From contig JADZCC010000023.1 in assembly GCA_020851785.1 (NCBI GenBank), forward strand, positions 1 to 64,000: 64,000 nucleotides of DNA. Reading direction: 5' to 3'. Both the position numbers and the translations under genes were made by a program. The DNA comes from Anaerolineales bacterium. GTDB taxonomy: Bacteria > Chloroflexota > Anaerolineae > Anaerolineales > Villigracilaceae. This document shows positions 40,562 to 49,549 of the stretch, in pieces. Numbering within the stretch: the first letter of the stretch is position 1; each line of letters opens with the position of its first letter. A model generated the notes under the pieces. The model worked only from the letters and a program-made list of their open reading frames with translations. It was not told the origin of the DNA and did not search any database.

Positions 40562-41761
40562 ATGAACAAAGAACACGAAGCCGTCATCTTAAGCGCCGCG
40601 CGCACGCCTATTGGCAGATTTCAAGGCGCGCTGAGCAGTCTTTCCGCCCCCAAACTTGGGGCCATTGCCGTTAAAGAGGCCATCAAACGCGCGGACATTA
40701 ATCCGCAAGAGATTGAAGAAGTGATCATGGGCAGTGTCGTTTCGGCGGGTTTGGGACAGGCGCCTGCGCGCCAGGCTGAAATTTATGCAAATGTGCCCGC
40801 CACCGTCAGCGCGACTACCATCAACAAAGTCTGCGGTTCGGGGCTGAAAGCGGCCATGCTCGCTTCTCAAGCCATTCGCGCAGGCGACGCTGATTTATTC
40901 ATTGCAGGCGGAATGGAATCGATGAGCCGCGCGCCGTATCTGGTCAACGGGCGCATGGGCGAGTTGAAATATGGCAACACACAACTCACCGACGCCCTAC
41001 TCAACGATGGCTTGTGGGATCCGTTTGAAGATTGGGCGATGGGCAACGCCGCCGAATTTATTGCGGATGAATACGAAGTGACCCGCGCCGCAATGGATGA
41101 GTTCGCGCTGAAATCTCACCAGAAGGCGGTTACTGCTATTGAGGCTGGTTACTTCGCTGATGAGATCGCGCCGGTCGAAATTGTCGGCAAGAAAGATGTG
41201 TCGGTGGTGAAGCAGGATGAAGGTCCGCGCAAAGATGCGAGTTTGGAATCCCTGTCAAAGTTGAAGCCTGCATTTAAATCTGACGGCAAAGTAACGGCCG
41301 GAAATTCATCCTCGATGAACGACGGCGCGGCGGCGGTGGTGATCGCTTCGCGAAGTTATGCAGAAAAAAATAATCTCAAGCCAATTGCCAAAGTAGTTGG
41401 GTATGCCCAGGCGGCGTTGGAACCGAAATATTTATTTGCGGCGCCTGCTCATGCCATTCCAAAATTGTTGAAGAAAATCAATTGGACATTGCAAGACGTG
41501 GACTTGATTGAGTTGAACGAAGCCTTTGCCGCACAAACGCTGGCGGATGGCTACGCATTGGCAAAGGACGGCTGGGATTGGAATAAAGTTAACGTGAACG
41601 GCGGCGCAATTGCGCTGGGGCATCCGCTTGGAGCCAGCGGCGCGCGCGTGTTGACGACATTGATTTACGCTTTGAAGAATCGCGGATTGAAAAGAGGAAT
41701 CGCTTCGTTGTGTTTGGGCGGCGGTGAAGCCGTGGCGATGGCAATCGAGTTAGAAGGTTGA
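40562..41761 (+). CDS. thiolase, acetyl-CoA C-acetyltransferase
   Basis: 399 residues. Nucleophile Cys 91 in NKVCGSGLKA, then NVNGGAIALGHPLGASGAR with the catalytic His, and the second Cys in ASLCLGGGEAVA. The length is normal. It condenses two acetyl-CoA or cleaves 3-ketoacyl-CoA. The next gene is the matching 3-hydroxyacyl-CoA dehydrogenase, giving two steps of butanoate/acyl-CoA metabolism. The stop codon falls in a GAAGGTT repeat. Confidence 0.93.
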   Translation: MNKEHEAVILSAARTPIGRFQGALSSLSAPKLGAIAVKEAIKRADINPQEIEEVIMGSVVSAGLGQAPARQAEIYANVPATVSATTINKVCGSGLKAAMLASQAIRAGDADLFIAGGMESMSRAPYLVNGRMGELKYGNTQLTDALLNDGLWDPFEDWAMGNAAEFIADEYEVTRAAMDEFALKSHQKAVTAIEAGYFADEIAPVEIVGKKDVSVVKQDEGPRKDASLESLSKLKPAFKSDGKVTAGNSSSMNDGAAAVVIASRSYAEKNNLKPIAKVVGYAQAALEPKYLFAAPAHAIPKLLKKINWTLQDVDLIELNEAFAAQTLADGYALAKDGWDWNKVNVNGGAIALGHPLGASGARVLTTLIYALKNRGLKRGIASLCLGGGEAVAMAIELEG

Positions 41762-41796
41762 AGGTTTGAAGGTTGAAGGTTTGAAGGTTGAAAGTT
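41752..41796 (+). repeat. GAAGGTT/GAAGGTTT tandem repeat
   Basis: About six units of alternating 7 and 8 bases that begin inside the thiolase stop region. The rest of the 220-base spacer to 41981 holds no gene. It contains degenerate GTTTACCGA repeats (around 41840 and 41873) and a small CTCGGT/ACCGAG hairpin near 41960. Confidence 0.75.
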
Positions 41797-41981
41797 TCAG
41801 TAGTGAAAAGTAATCAGTCGGTGGTTGAGCGATGTCCTGAGTTTACCGAAGGGTAGTCGCGCTTGGTTGTCGAGTTTACCGAGACACTTGTTCTATGCGA
41901 CGTATCGAAACCGCCCGTAGTATGTAAACTTAAAATATTTTGTAACTGTGTGGTCTCGGTATGACCACCGAGGATTTATAC

Positions 41982-42827
41982 ATGACAATCAACAATATTT
42001 TCGTGGTTGGCGCAGGGACGATGGGCAATGGCATCGCGCAGGTGGCGGCGACGGCTGGGTATCAAACCACCTGCATGGACGTGAATCCCGAAGCGTTGGA
42101 AAAAGCCAAAGCGGCGATACATAAATCCACTGAAAAACTTTTAGCGAAGGGGACGATTAATCAGGAACAAAAATCGAGCGCGGATAATATCAAGTACGCC
42201 TCATCGTATGATTCAGCAAATGAAGCGGATTTCATCATCGAAGCCGCCACTGAAAACCCGGAATTGAAATTCAAAATTTTCAAAGAGTTGGATCGCGCCG
42301 CTCGTGAGGGCGTGATATTAGCCAGCAACACATCCTCCATTTCGATTACAAAAATTGCCTCGCAAACCAAGCGACCAGACAAAGTGATTGGGATGCACTT
42401 TATGAATCCAGTGCCATTGATGAAACTCGTCGAAGTCATCAATGGACTCGCCACCAGCGAAGAGACGCTTAAAACGACGCTGGATTTATGCAAAGTGATG
42501 AATAAAGAAGCATGGGAAGCCAATGATTCGCCAGGCTTTATCTCGAACCGAATTTTATGCCCGATGATTAACGAAGCGATTTTTGCTTTGCAGGATGGCG
42601 TCGGCGCGCCTGAAGCGATTGACGCGGTGATGAAGCTCGGCATGAATCATCCCATGGGTCCGCTGACGCTGGCGGATTTAATCGGGCTGGATGTGGTCTT
42701 GTTCATTATGGAAGTGTTGCAACGCGATTTGGGCGAAGATAAATATCGTCCCGCGCCGTTGTTACGCAAGATGGTGGATGCGGGCTATTTGGGGCGAAAA
42801 TCGGGCAGAGGGTTTTATCAGTATTAG
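41982..42827 (+). CDS. 3-hydroxybutyryl-CoA dehydrogenase
   Basis: 281 residues from ATG 41982, preceded by GAGG; an in-frame ATG at 41961 is less likely. NAD-binding [11 protein letters not shown] near residue 10, [20 protein letters not shown], and the catalytic region [16 protein letters not shown] with [14 protein letters not shown] are standard. It reduces acetoacetyl-CoA to 3-hydroxybutyryl-CoA or runs in reverse in beta-oxidation. It pairs with the thiolase upstream. Confidence 0.93.
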   Translation: MTINNIFVVGAGTMGNGIAQVAATAGYQTTCMDVNPEALEKAKAAIHKSTEKLLAKGTINQEQKSSADNIKYASSYDSANEADFIIEAATENPELKFKIFKELDRAAREGVILASNTSSISITKIASQTKRPDKVIGMHFMNPVPLMKLVEVINGLATSEETLKTTLDLCKVMNKEAWEANDSPGFISNRILCPMINEAIFALQDGVGAPEAIDAVMKLGMNHPMGPLTLADLIGLDVVLFIMEVLQRDLGEDKYRPAPLLRKMVDAGYLGRKSGRGFYQY

Positions 42828-42849
42828 AAAATAAGTATCTGGCGAGCAG

Positions 42850-42858
42850 TGGTAGAAT
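42850..42858 (+). promoter_or_regulatory. extended -10 promoter, leaderless, for the DUF2442 gene
   Basis: TGG followed by TAGAAT (42853-42858), 6 bases before ATG 42865. The TGn extension fits a promoter that needs no -35 box. Confidence 0.55.
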
Positions 42859-42864
42859 TCAAAT

Positions 42865-43158
42865 ATGGAAGAAAACCTCCCTATTCTAAAAGAAGCCAAG
42901 GCGCTAAAGAAATTTCGACTGCGCGTTAAATTCTCCGATGGCGTGGAAGGCGAAGTTGACCTTTCCGAATTTGCAGGCAAGGGGGTTTTTGCATTATGGA
43001 ACGACTATAGCCAGTTCGAAAAAGTGATCATTGGACCAAGCGGCGAACTGATGTGGAATGAAGATGTAGACATGGACGGACTGGGCATTTACTTAAAACT
43101 CACAGGCAAGACGCCTGAAGAAGTTTTGCCCAAACTCCAAAGACTTTCACATGCCTGA
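42865..43158 (+). CDS. DUF2442 domain protein
   Basis: 97 residues. FRLRVKFSDGVEGEVDLSEF and the following WNDYSQFEKV and GELMWNEDVDM are the family pattern. It overlaps the DUF4160 gene by 8 bases. This small pair recurs in bacteria and has the look of a toxin-antitoxin or other two-protein module, but its biochemical role is not known to me. Confidence 0.88.
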   Translation: MEENLPILKEAKALKKFRLRVKFSDGVEGEVDLSEFAGKGVFALWNDYSQFEKVIIGPSGELMWNEDVDMDGLGIYLKLTGKTPEEVLPKLQRLSHA

Positions 43159-43411
43159 AATCAGCCGCTTCTTCGGGATCAGCATCAAGATGTTTTTTGG
43201 CGATCATACCCCACCACATTTTCACGCTGAGTACGGGGAATACAAAGCGCAGATAAATATTCACTCTTACAATATTATCGCTGGGGACTTACCACCGCGT
43301 GTTTTTGGCATGGTCATTGAGTGGGCCGCGCAACACCAATCCGAATTGCTCGAAGTCTGGGGGCTGGCGGCAGAAAACCAACCTTTACATCGCATTGAAC
43401 CCCTTAAATAA
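43151..43411 (+). CDS. DUF4160 domain protein
   Basis: 86 residues. PEISRFFGISIKMFFGDH, followed by PPHFHAEYGEYKAQI, identifies DUF4160. It overlaps the DUF2442 gene by 8 bases and is translated with it. The conserved HFHAEY motif could be catalytic or metal-binding. Function is not established. Confidence 0.9.
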   Translation: MPEISRFFGISIKMFFGDHTPPHFHAEYGEYKAQINIHSYNIIAGDLPPRVFGMVIEWAAQHQSELLEVWGLAAENQPLHRIEPLK

Positions 43412-43567
43412 TTTCCCTACACTTAGAAAATATATCAGCATTATAATTTCCTTCGCAAATTAAACAACCTCGCTACAGGTAGCCTATGGCTGTTCAACAC
43501 ATTCAATAACCTCAATGGCTCATACACGCGCGCAGAATATTTAACGGTAACAATTAGGAGATTCGCC

Positions 43568-44569
43568 ATGTTCCAAAAAACGTTTCGTCTGCTTCTTTTA
43601 CTCAGTTTCGCGCTCTCAGCTTGTACGGCAACGCCAACCGCCGCCCCACCCACCGCAACCGTCGCGCCCAAATCCGCTTCGCCCACCCCCAAATCCAATT
43701 CCCCCACCGCCACAACTTCATCCACAACCAGTTCTGCAAATTGCGTCAACAGCGCCGCCTTCCTTTCTGACGTGACCGTGCCGGACAACGCCAACTTCGC
43801 CCAGGGAAAAACCTTCACCAAAACCTGGCGCGTAAAAAACACCGGCACATGCGACTGGACAGATTCATATACGCTGACCTTCCTCAGCGGCGAACAAATG
43901 GGCGCGCCAAGTTCCACTCCACTTAGCGAAACCAAACCCGGCAAAACGCTGGATATTTCCATTGAAATGACCGCGCCCAAAAAAGATAACGCCTACCGCG
44001 CAGATTTTGAACTGCGCGATTCTTCCGGCCAAGCCATGCCAGTGGATAACGGCGTATCGCTCTGGGTGATTATCACCGTGGGGCAGACGACGGCCACCAT
44101 GCCAAGCGAACCCATCGCAACGGTCGCTTCAAACCAGCCCGGGGCTGGTTCTGCTTCGTGCGCTTTATCCATCAACCCGGCTAATGTGAGCGCGGCCATT
44201 GCGGAAATCAACGCCTATCGCGCACAAAACAACCTCCCCGCCCTGACGGTCAACGCGGCGTTGACCTCCGCCGCACAGGCGCACAGCGACGATATGGCCT
44301 GCAACGCCTTGTTCGTGCATAAAGGCTCGGATGGCTCCACGCCGCAATCGCGCGCCGCCGCCGCAGGATACTCCGGCACGGTGACCGAAAATGTATACGG
44401 GCGCAACCCGGCGCCGACGGGCCGCGAAGTGGTCGTCTGGTGGGCCACCGATCAAACTGACCCGCGTCACAACGAAAACCTGCTGACCACAAAATATACC
44501 GAGATCGGCGCAGGCTATTCCTTCTTCAACGACTTTGGCTATTACACGGTGGTCTTCGGCGCGCCATAA
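43568..44569 (+). CDS. lipoprotein with NBR1-type Ig-like domain and CAP domain
   Basis: 333 residues. The lipobox ends at LSAC (about residue 18), and a long Thr/Pro/Ser linker follows. Residues about 58-172 form the NBR1 FW-type beta domain with its spaced Trp residues (TWRVKNTGTCDW and SLWVIITV). Residues about 205-330 are a CAP/SCP (YkwD-type) domain with HSDDMAC, FVHKG, TENVYG and HNENLL. It is probably surface-anchored, with a wall- or matrix-related role. A terminator follows. Confidence 0.88.
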   Translation: MFQKTFRLLLLLSFALSACTATPTAAPPTATVAPKSASPTPKSNSPTATTSSTTSSANCVNSAAFLSDVTVPDNANFAQGKTFTKTWRVKNTGTCDWTDSYTLTFLSGEQMGAPSSTPLSETKPGKTLDISIEMTAPKKDNAYRADFELRDSSGQAMPVDNGVSLWVIITVGQTTATMPSEPIATVASNQPGAGSASCALSINPANVSAAIAEINAYRAQNNLPALTVNAALTSAAQAHSDDMACNALFVHKGSDGSTPQSRAAAAGYSGTVTENVYGRNPAPTGREVVVWWATDQTDPRHNENLLTTKYTEIGAGYSFFNDFGYYTVVFGAP

Positions 44570-44601
44570 AACGCGCTCCATATCCACTTCATATAGTTTT
44601 T

Positions 44602-44631
44602 CAAAAAGCGGTTGTAAAGAACCGCTTTTTG
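44602..44631 (+). terminator. terminator after the CAP lipoprotein gene
   Basis: Perfect 12-bp stem CAAAAAGCGGTT/AACCGCTTTTTG with a 6-base loop and a T-run inside the right arm. Confidence 0.9.
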
Positions 44632-44681
44632 ATTTAAGATTAAGGCCTGAATGATTGTCCTTCCCTTTTAAGGAGCTACGT

Positions 44682-45497
44682 ATGTTTTCCTCTAATTTCT
44701 TAACCAGAATCCTCAGCCTGCTGGCGCTGACGCTCGCGGTGATTTGTATTCCGCAAGCCGCATTTGCCGGGGGCGTTTGCGGCGGGGCCTACATCGTCGA
44801 AGCGGGCGAAACTTTCAGCTCGATTGCGGCGCGTTGTGGAACTTCCGTCGCCAATATCGTTTCCGCCAATCCAAAAGTGAAGGAGCCGCTCAAAGCCGGT
44901 CAATCCATCACCGTGCCGGGCGCGAACTATAATTCCGCCGTCACCAACCCCAACGCCAGCGTGGACAATTCAACCAATTATGGGCCGGTCAATTACAGCG
45001 CAGTTTACACCGTGCAGGTGGGCGATACCTTTTCCAGCGTGGCCCAGCGCTATGGCGTAAGCGTAAACGCGCTTTGGGCGGCCAACCCCAACATTTGGGA
45101 TATTAACTACCTCTTTGTTGGGCAAACGCTGAACGTGCCAAGTGGAACTCCCGCCCCCGCCCTCACCGCCACGCCCGGTGGAGTCGTTACGCCGCTCCCC
45201 ACTGAACCGGAACATCTCTCTTGGGGCACAGTCCCCTTCAACGCGCCGAAAGGCGTTGTAACTTTGGCGAATAAAGCCAATGGACAGGTGTACGTTTCTT
45301 TACAAGGTACAACACAAGACGGGACGCGCGTGATTAACGAATACTCGGTGGACGGAACCATGCTGGTCAAAGTCCCATCCGGTTCTTACAGATATGTCGC
45401 TTCTGTGGGCGGCATACGGTTTGTCGGCTATTTTCAGTTGGGCAAAGGCGGCGAAGCTAAGATCACTTTCTACGAGAAAAAGGTAGTTGTGGAATAG
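44682..45497 (+). CDS. secreted protein with two LysM domains
   Basis: 271 residues from ATG 44682 (AAGGAG before it; an upstream ATG at 44655 is less likely). A signal peptide ends near AAFA. LysM 1 (about 36-80: YIVEAGETFSSIAARCG) and LysM 2 (about 106-152: YTVQVGDTFSSVAQRYG) bind peptidoglycan-like glycans. A Pro/Thr linker and a beta-rich C-terminal domain (about 180-270) without a recognised name complete it. A terminator follows. Confidence 0.9.
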   Translation: MFSSNFLTRILSLLALTLAVICIPQAAFAGGVCGGAYIVEAGETFSSIAARCGTSVANIVSANPKVKEPLKAGQSITVPGANYNSAVTNPNASVDNSTNYGPVNYSAVYTVQVGDTFSSVAQRYGVSVNALWAANPNIWDINYLFVGQTLNVPSGTPAPALTATPGGVVTPLPTEPEHLSWGTVPFNAPKGVVTLANKANGQVYVSLQGTTQDGTRVINEYSVDGTMLVKVPSGSYRYVASVGGIRFVGYFQLGKGGEAKITFYEKKVVVE

Positions 45498-45557
45498 CCT
45501 GACTGATTAATTTAACCGCCCGGCATGGCGCAGACGCAACACAGCGGAAGACTATTG

Positions 45558-45587
45558 CGCCATGTCTGGCGGCAGACATGGCGTTTT
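45558..45587 (+). terminator. terminator after the LysM gene
   Basis: Perfect 11-bp stem CGCCATGTCTG/CAGACATGGCG with a 4-base loop, followed by TTTTAT. Confidence 0.85.
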
Positions 45588-45654
45588 ATAAAGGTTATGC
45601 ACATAGAACATGGGGTAAAGGTCAAATCCTCGAAACGGCTCTCCTTGATACAGG

Positions 45655-45702
45655 TATAATCTATTACATAAATTTGTAGCGCCTAAAATAAAGACGCTAC
45701 AA
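45655..45702 (+). promoter_or_regulatory. -10 box and leader hairpin upstream of the metal ATPase
   Basis: TATAAT at 45655-45660, then TTGTAGCG (45674-45681) and CGCTACAA (45695-45702), 8-bp arms separated by 13 bases within the predicted leader. Could be a metal-regulator site or an mRNA hairpin. Confidence 0.4.
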
Positions 45703-45729
45703 TTAACCGAATTGAGGGATTCTTCAAAA

Positions 45730-47850
45730 ATGGCTTTACAAACGTTAGAAACTCCGCTTCAGGGAATGAGTTGTCCCAATTGCGCGGAAGTGATTGAACA
45801 GGGGGTAAAGAACATGGACGGCGTCGCCAAGGTCAAGGTCAGTTACCCTGCCGAAAAAATGTGGGTGGAGTTTGACAATCAAAAAATTGAACGCGCCGAT
45901 ATTGAAAGACAAATCGAAAATCTTGGCTATCAAATTCCATTAAGCGAATTTCAAACCCGGCTGGCAGAAAATCGCGGGCTTTACGTAAGTTTATTCGCGG
46001 GCGCCTGCTTGTTAATTGGCTGGCTGGGCGAGTGGATTTTTGGGTTCCCCGCTTTTCTCAGCGTGGGGCTGTATCTCAGCGCCTACCTGCTCGGCGGGTG
46101 GGACGTTACGCGCCATGCCTGGCAGGCCTTGAAAATGAAACTCTTTGATACAGACGTGTTGATGGTGGTGGCGGCCATCGGCGCGGCGTTTCTCGGCGAA
46201 TTTGCAGAAGGCGCGCTCCTGCTGTTCCTGTTTAGTCTGGGTCATGCGCTGGAGAATCGCGCGCTCAATCGCGCCCGTTCCGCGATCAAAGCGCTGGGAA
46301 GTTTAAGCCCCAAAACCGCGCTGGTGATTCGCAATGGCGAAGAAGAGGAAGTTTCCGTCAAGGCTTTATTGCTTGACGACCTCGTCATCGTTCGCCCGGG
46401 TGTGCGCATTCCCGTGGATGGCGTTGTGCGAAAAGGCGCTTCCGGCGTGGACCAATCGCCGGTCACGGGCGAATCCATCCCTGTAGATAAATCCGCTGGC
46501 GATCCGGTTTTTGCAGGCACGATTAACGGGGAAGGCGCGCTGGAAGTGAAAGTGACGCGCCTGGCGGCGGATTCAACGCTTGCGCGCGTAATGAAAATGG
46601 TTGAAGAAGCGCAGGCGCAAAAATCGCCCACCCAACAAACCATGGACAAATTTGAGCGGATCTTCATCCCCGCCATATTAATCGTCACAGCGCTGATGAT
46701 TGTCGTTCCGCCCATTTTTGGATACCCTTTTCACGATTCATTTTTACGCGCCATGACCCTGCTCGTGGGAGCTTCCCCATGCGCGGTGGCGCTCGGCACG
46801 CCAGCCACAATCCTGGCGGGCGTAGCGCAAGCCGCGCGCAATGGCGTGCTGATTAAAGGCGGCGCTCACCTTGAAAACCTGGGCAGGCTCAAAGCCATTG
46901 CCTTTGATAAAACCGGCACGCTGACTCATGGTCGGCCGGAGGTAACGGATATAGAACTGTGCCAGCCATCGGTTAAGCGCGAAGCGGAATTATTATCCAT
47001 TGCGGCGGGCGTGGAATCGCGTTCAGCGCACCCGCTGGCTCAGGCCGTTGTCCGCGCGGCTCAAGCGCGGGGGATCGTGGCTTCTGACGTGGAGCAGGTT
47101 GAAGCGCTGACGGGACGCGGCTTGCGCGCCGAACTTGATGGCAAATCCATTTATATCGGTAATCAAAAATTAATGGAAGAACAGGAGATTGTTCTCGCAA
47201 AAGATGATCTGGGGAAGGCGCAAACTCTGCAAAAAAACGGCAAAACCATTATGTGGGTCGCTTTTGACAATTCAGCGCTTGGATTAATTGCCGTGGCGGA
47301 TACGTTGCGCCGCGAAGCCGCAGTCACCATGCGGGCGCTCAAACAAACCGGCGTAGAGCAAACCATCATGCTCACGGGCGATAACGTCCGCACCGCTTCA
47401 GCGATTGCCGCGCAAACCGGGCTGACTAATTTTCGCGCTGATTTAATGCCCGAAGATAAGCTGGCGGCCATCCGCGACCTTGTGGAAAAATATGGCGAAG
47501 TGGCCATGGTGGGCGACGGCGTCAACGACGCGCCGGCTCTGGCCAACGCAACCGTGGGGATTGCCATGGGCGGCGCAGGCACAGACGTGGCGCTCGAAAC
47601 TGCAGATGTTGCCTTGATGGGCGACGACTTAAGTAAACTGCCGTTTGCCGTGGGCTTGGGCCGCGCCACCCGCAAAATCATCGTCCAAAACCTGACGCTG
47701 GCCCTGGGCGTGATTGCGCTTCTCATCATCGCCTCGCTGACGGGAATCGTCAACATGGGAACCGCCGTTATCTTTCACGAAGGCAGTACTTTGGTGGTTG
47801 TAGCCAACGCATTAAGGTTGTTAGGCTATAAAAATAAAGCGCTTGCGTAG
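45730..47850 (+). CDS. heavy-metal P-type ATPase, P1B-4-like (SPC motif)
   Basis: 706 residues from ATG 45730; a TTG six codons earlier is less likely. An N-terminal HMA domain carries GMSCPNC (Cys 15 and 18). The core has TGES, DKTGTLTHG and MVGDGVNDAPAL. The membrane metal site reads SPC (GASPCAVALGT) instead of CPC, and the last membrane segment has HEGSTLVVVANALRLL. SPC plus HEG(G/S)T is the fingerprint of the P1B-4 group (CoaT/CtpD/PfeT), which exports Co2+, Zn2+ or Fe2+. An HMA domain is less usual in that group. Confidence 0.88.
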   Translation: MALQTLETPLQGMSCPNCAEVIEQGVKNMDGVAKVKVSYPAEKMWVEFDNQKIERADIERQIENLGYQIPLSEFQTRLAENRGLYVSLFAGACLLIGWLGEWIFGFPAFLSVGLYLSAYLLGGWDVTRHAWQALKMKLFDTDVLMVVAAIGAAFLGEFAEGALLLFLFSLGHALENRALNRARSAIKALGSLSPKTALVIRNGEEEEVSVKALLLDDLVIVRPGVRIPVDGVVRKGASGVDQSPVTGESIPVDKSAGDPVFAGTINGEGALEVKVTRLAADSTLARVMKMVEEAQAQKSPTQQTMDKFERIFIPAILIVTALMIVVPPIFGYPFHDSFLRAMTLLVGASPCAVALGTPATILAGVAQAARNGVLIKGGAHLENLGRLKAIAFDKTGTLTHGRPEVTDIELCQPSVKREAELLSIAAGVESRSAHPLAQAVVRAAQARGIVASDVEQVEALTGRGLRAELDGKSIYIGNQKLMEEQEIVLAKDDLGKAQTLQKNGKTIMWVAFDNSALGLIAVADTLRREAAVTMRALKQTGVEQTIMLTGDNVRTASAIAAQTGLTNFRADLMPEDKLAAIRDLVEKYGEVAMVGDGVNDAPALANATVGIAMGGAGTDVALETADVALMGDDLSKLPFAVGLGRATRKIIVQNLTLALGVIALLIIASLTGIVNMGTAVIFHEGSTLVVVANALRLLGYKNKALA

Positions 47851-47853
47851 CCG

Positions 47854-49512
47854 CTATACGCTCATCGCGCACCCATCCGCGCGCGGATCGCTCCCACCGC
47901 ACAGCACGCCTGATTCTTCATCGCGCAGAATCACCTGTCCCCTGCCGAACAAGGCGCGTTCATAACCCGTCACTGCATAAATGGGATGTCCCATTCTCTT
48001 TAGTTCATCTACTGTTGCAGTTGGCATCCCTTCTTCAATCGCCACTTTGCCGCCTGACTTTTCCACGTCAATGCAAAAGCGCGGCAAATCCAAAGCGGAT
48101 TGTGGGTCAAGGTTTGCATCTTTCAACGCGGATAACACTTGCACATGTCCTTGCGGTTGCATGAATCCGCCCATCACGCCGTAGGAGGCGTAGAGAGATT
48201 CGCCCTCATCCCCAGCCCTTCTCCCTGAGGGAGAAGGGAGTCGAGTGACCATCGCAGGGATGATCGTGTGATACGGGCGTTTCTTCGGCGCGAGCGCGTT
48301 TGGATGATTCGGATCGAGGCTAAAGTTATGTCCGCGATTTTGCAGCGTGAAGCCCCAACCTTTCGGCACAATGCCTGTGCCAAAGCCCATGTAATTGCTG
48401 TTGATGAACGAACAGGCGTTTCCAAATTTATCCACCACGCTCAAATAGACCGTGCCAGAAGAAGCCACAGGCGTTCCGCGTTTTTGGTCAACCGTGGCGC
48501 GTTTCAAGTTAATTAATTTTCGTCTTTCGTTGGCATAGTCTTTCGACAACAATTCATTCATTGGAATTTTTGAAAACGTTGGGTCAGCCACATACCAACT
48601 TGCATCGGCAAAGGCAAGGCGCATGGCTTCGATCAGCAGGTGCATTTTTTCGGGCGACAATGAATCCAATGAAGTCAAATCAAAGTCTTCCAAGATATTC
48701 AACGCGATCAACGCCGCGATGCCTTGGCCATTGGGCGGGCATTCATACACTTTCAAACCGTGATAATTTACCGAGATGGGATTTTCCCAAGTGGAGGTAT
48801 GTTCCGCCAAATCTGCATGAGTCATCACCCCGCCCGCCTCTTTAATCACGCTGATTATTGATTCTGCAATTGAACCTTGGTAAAACGCCTGAGCCTTTTT
48901 CTCCGCAATTTCACGGAACGTCCTTGCCAAGCCTTGGTTATAAAAAATCTCGCCTGCGCGTGGGGCGCGACCGTCAATCGTTAATTCATGTCCATTCAAC
49001 GCGGACTTCAGTTGTCGCTCCACGCCCCTGCCCCAAAAATAGGATGTGACCGGCGCGACGGGAAAACCTTCCTCAGCGAGTCGAATGGCGGGGGCGAGAA
49101 TTTCGGTCAATGAAAGCGAGCCGTGCTTTTCGATTAAGTCACACCAACCCGCGCACGCGCCAGGGACTGTAATGGTGTATGGGTGGAATGGGGGTAAACC
49201 GTCGGCTAGGAAATTGTTTTTCTTTAGCGTATCCAGCGTCAGGGAGGAAGGAGCGCGGCCTGAACCGTTGAGGGCGGTCACTTGTTTGGTCCGCGAGTCA
49301 AAATACAACGCAAACATATCCCCGCCAATTCCCGTTGATGTTGGCTCGGTGACGTTGAGCGCCGCCGCACACGCCACCGCCGCATCCGCCGCATTGCCGC
49401 CCTTGGAAAGAATCTCAAGTCCAGCCGCAGTGGCCAACGGTTGTGAAGTTGCCACAATTCCGCGTTTGCTATATACAGGCGAACGGCGGGAGTTGAAGGA
49501 GGAGGTTGTCAT
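47854..49512 (-). CDS. ggt: gamma-glutamyltransferase family protein
   Basis: 552 residues. ATSQPLATAAGLEILSKGGN, DAAVACAAALNVTEPTSTG and the autoprocessing/nucleophile region SSGTVYLSVVD (Thr near 352) define the family. The large and small subunits would arise by self-cleavage before that Thr. It transfers or hydrolyses gamma-glutamyl groups, or acts on cephalosporin-like amides. No signal peptide is obvious. Residues about 424-438 come from an in-frame palindromic repeat (48201-48240). Convergent with the metal ATPase gene. Confidence 0.9.
   Translation of the reverse strand: MTTSSFNSRRSPVYSKRGIVATSQPLATAAGLEILSKGGNAADAAVACAAALNVTEPTSTGIGGDMFALYFDSRTKQVTALNGSGRAPSSLTLDTLKKNNFLADGLPPFHPYTITVPGACAGWCDLIEKHGSLSLTEILAPAIRLAEEGFPVAPVTSYFWGRGVERQLKSALNGHELTIDGRAPRAGEIFYNQGLARTFREIAEKKAQAFYQGSIAESIISVIKEAGGVMTHADLAEHTSTWENPISVNYHGLKVYECPPNGQGIAALIALNILEDFDLTSLDSLSPEKMHLLIEAMRLAFADASWYVADPTFSKIPMNELLSKDYANERRKLINLKRATVDQKRGTPVASSGTVYLSVVDKFGNACSFINSNYMGFGTGIVPKGWGFTLQNRGHNFSLDPNHPNALAPKKRPYHTIIPAMVTRLPSPSGRRAGDEGESLYASYGVMGGFMQPQGHVQVLSALKDANLDPQSALDLPRFCIDVEKSGGKVAIEEGMPTATVDELKRMGHPIYAVTGYERALFGRGQVILRDEESGVLCGGSDPRADGCAMSV
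48201..48240 (-). repeat. CCCTCACCC-type palindromic element, in frame in ggt
   Basis: CGCCCTCATCCCCAG, then a perfect 10-bp hairpin CCCTTCTCCC/GGGAGAAGGG. Read with the gene it encodes PSPSGRRAGDEGE. Confidence 0.8.
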
Positions 49513-49549
49513 GGAATAATCCTTTTAGATGGATGATGATTATTTATAA

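Noticed and set aside
41752..41796. CRISPR-like array
   Set aside because: Units are only 7-8 bases with no spacers of constant length and no cas genes.
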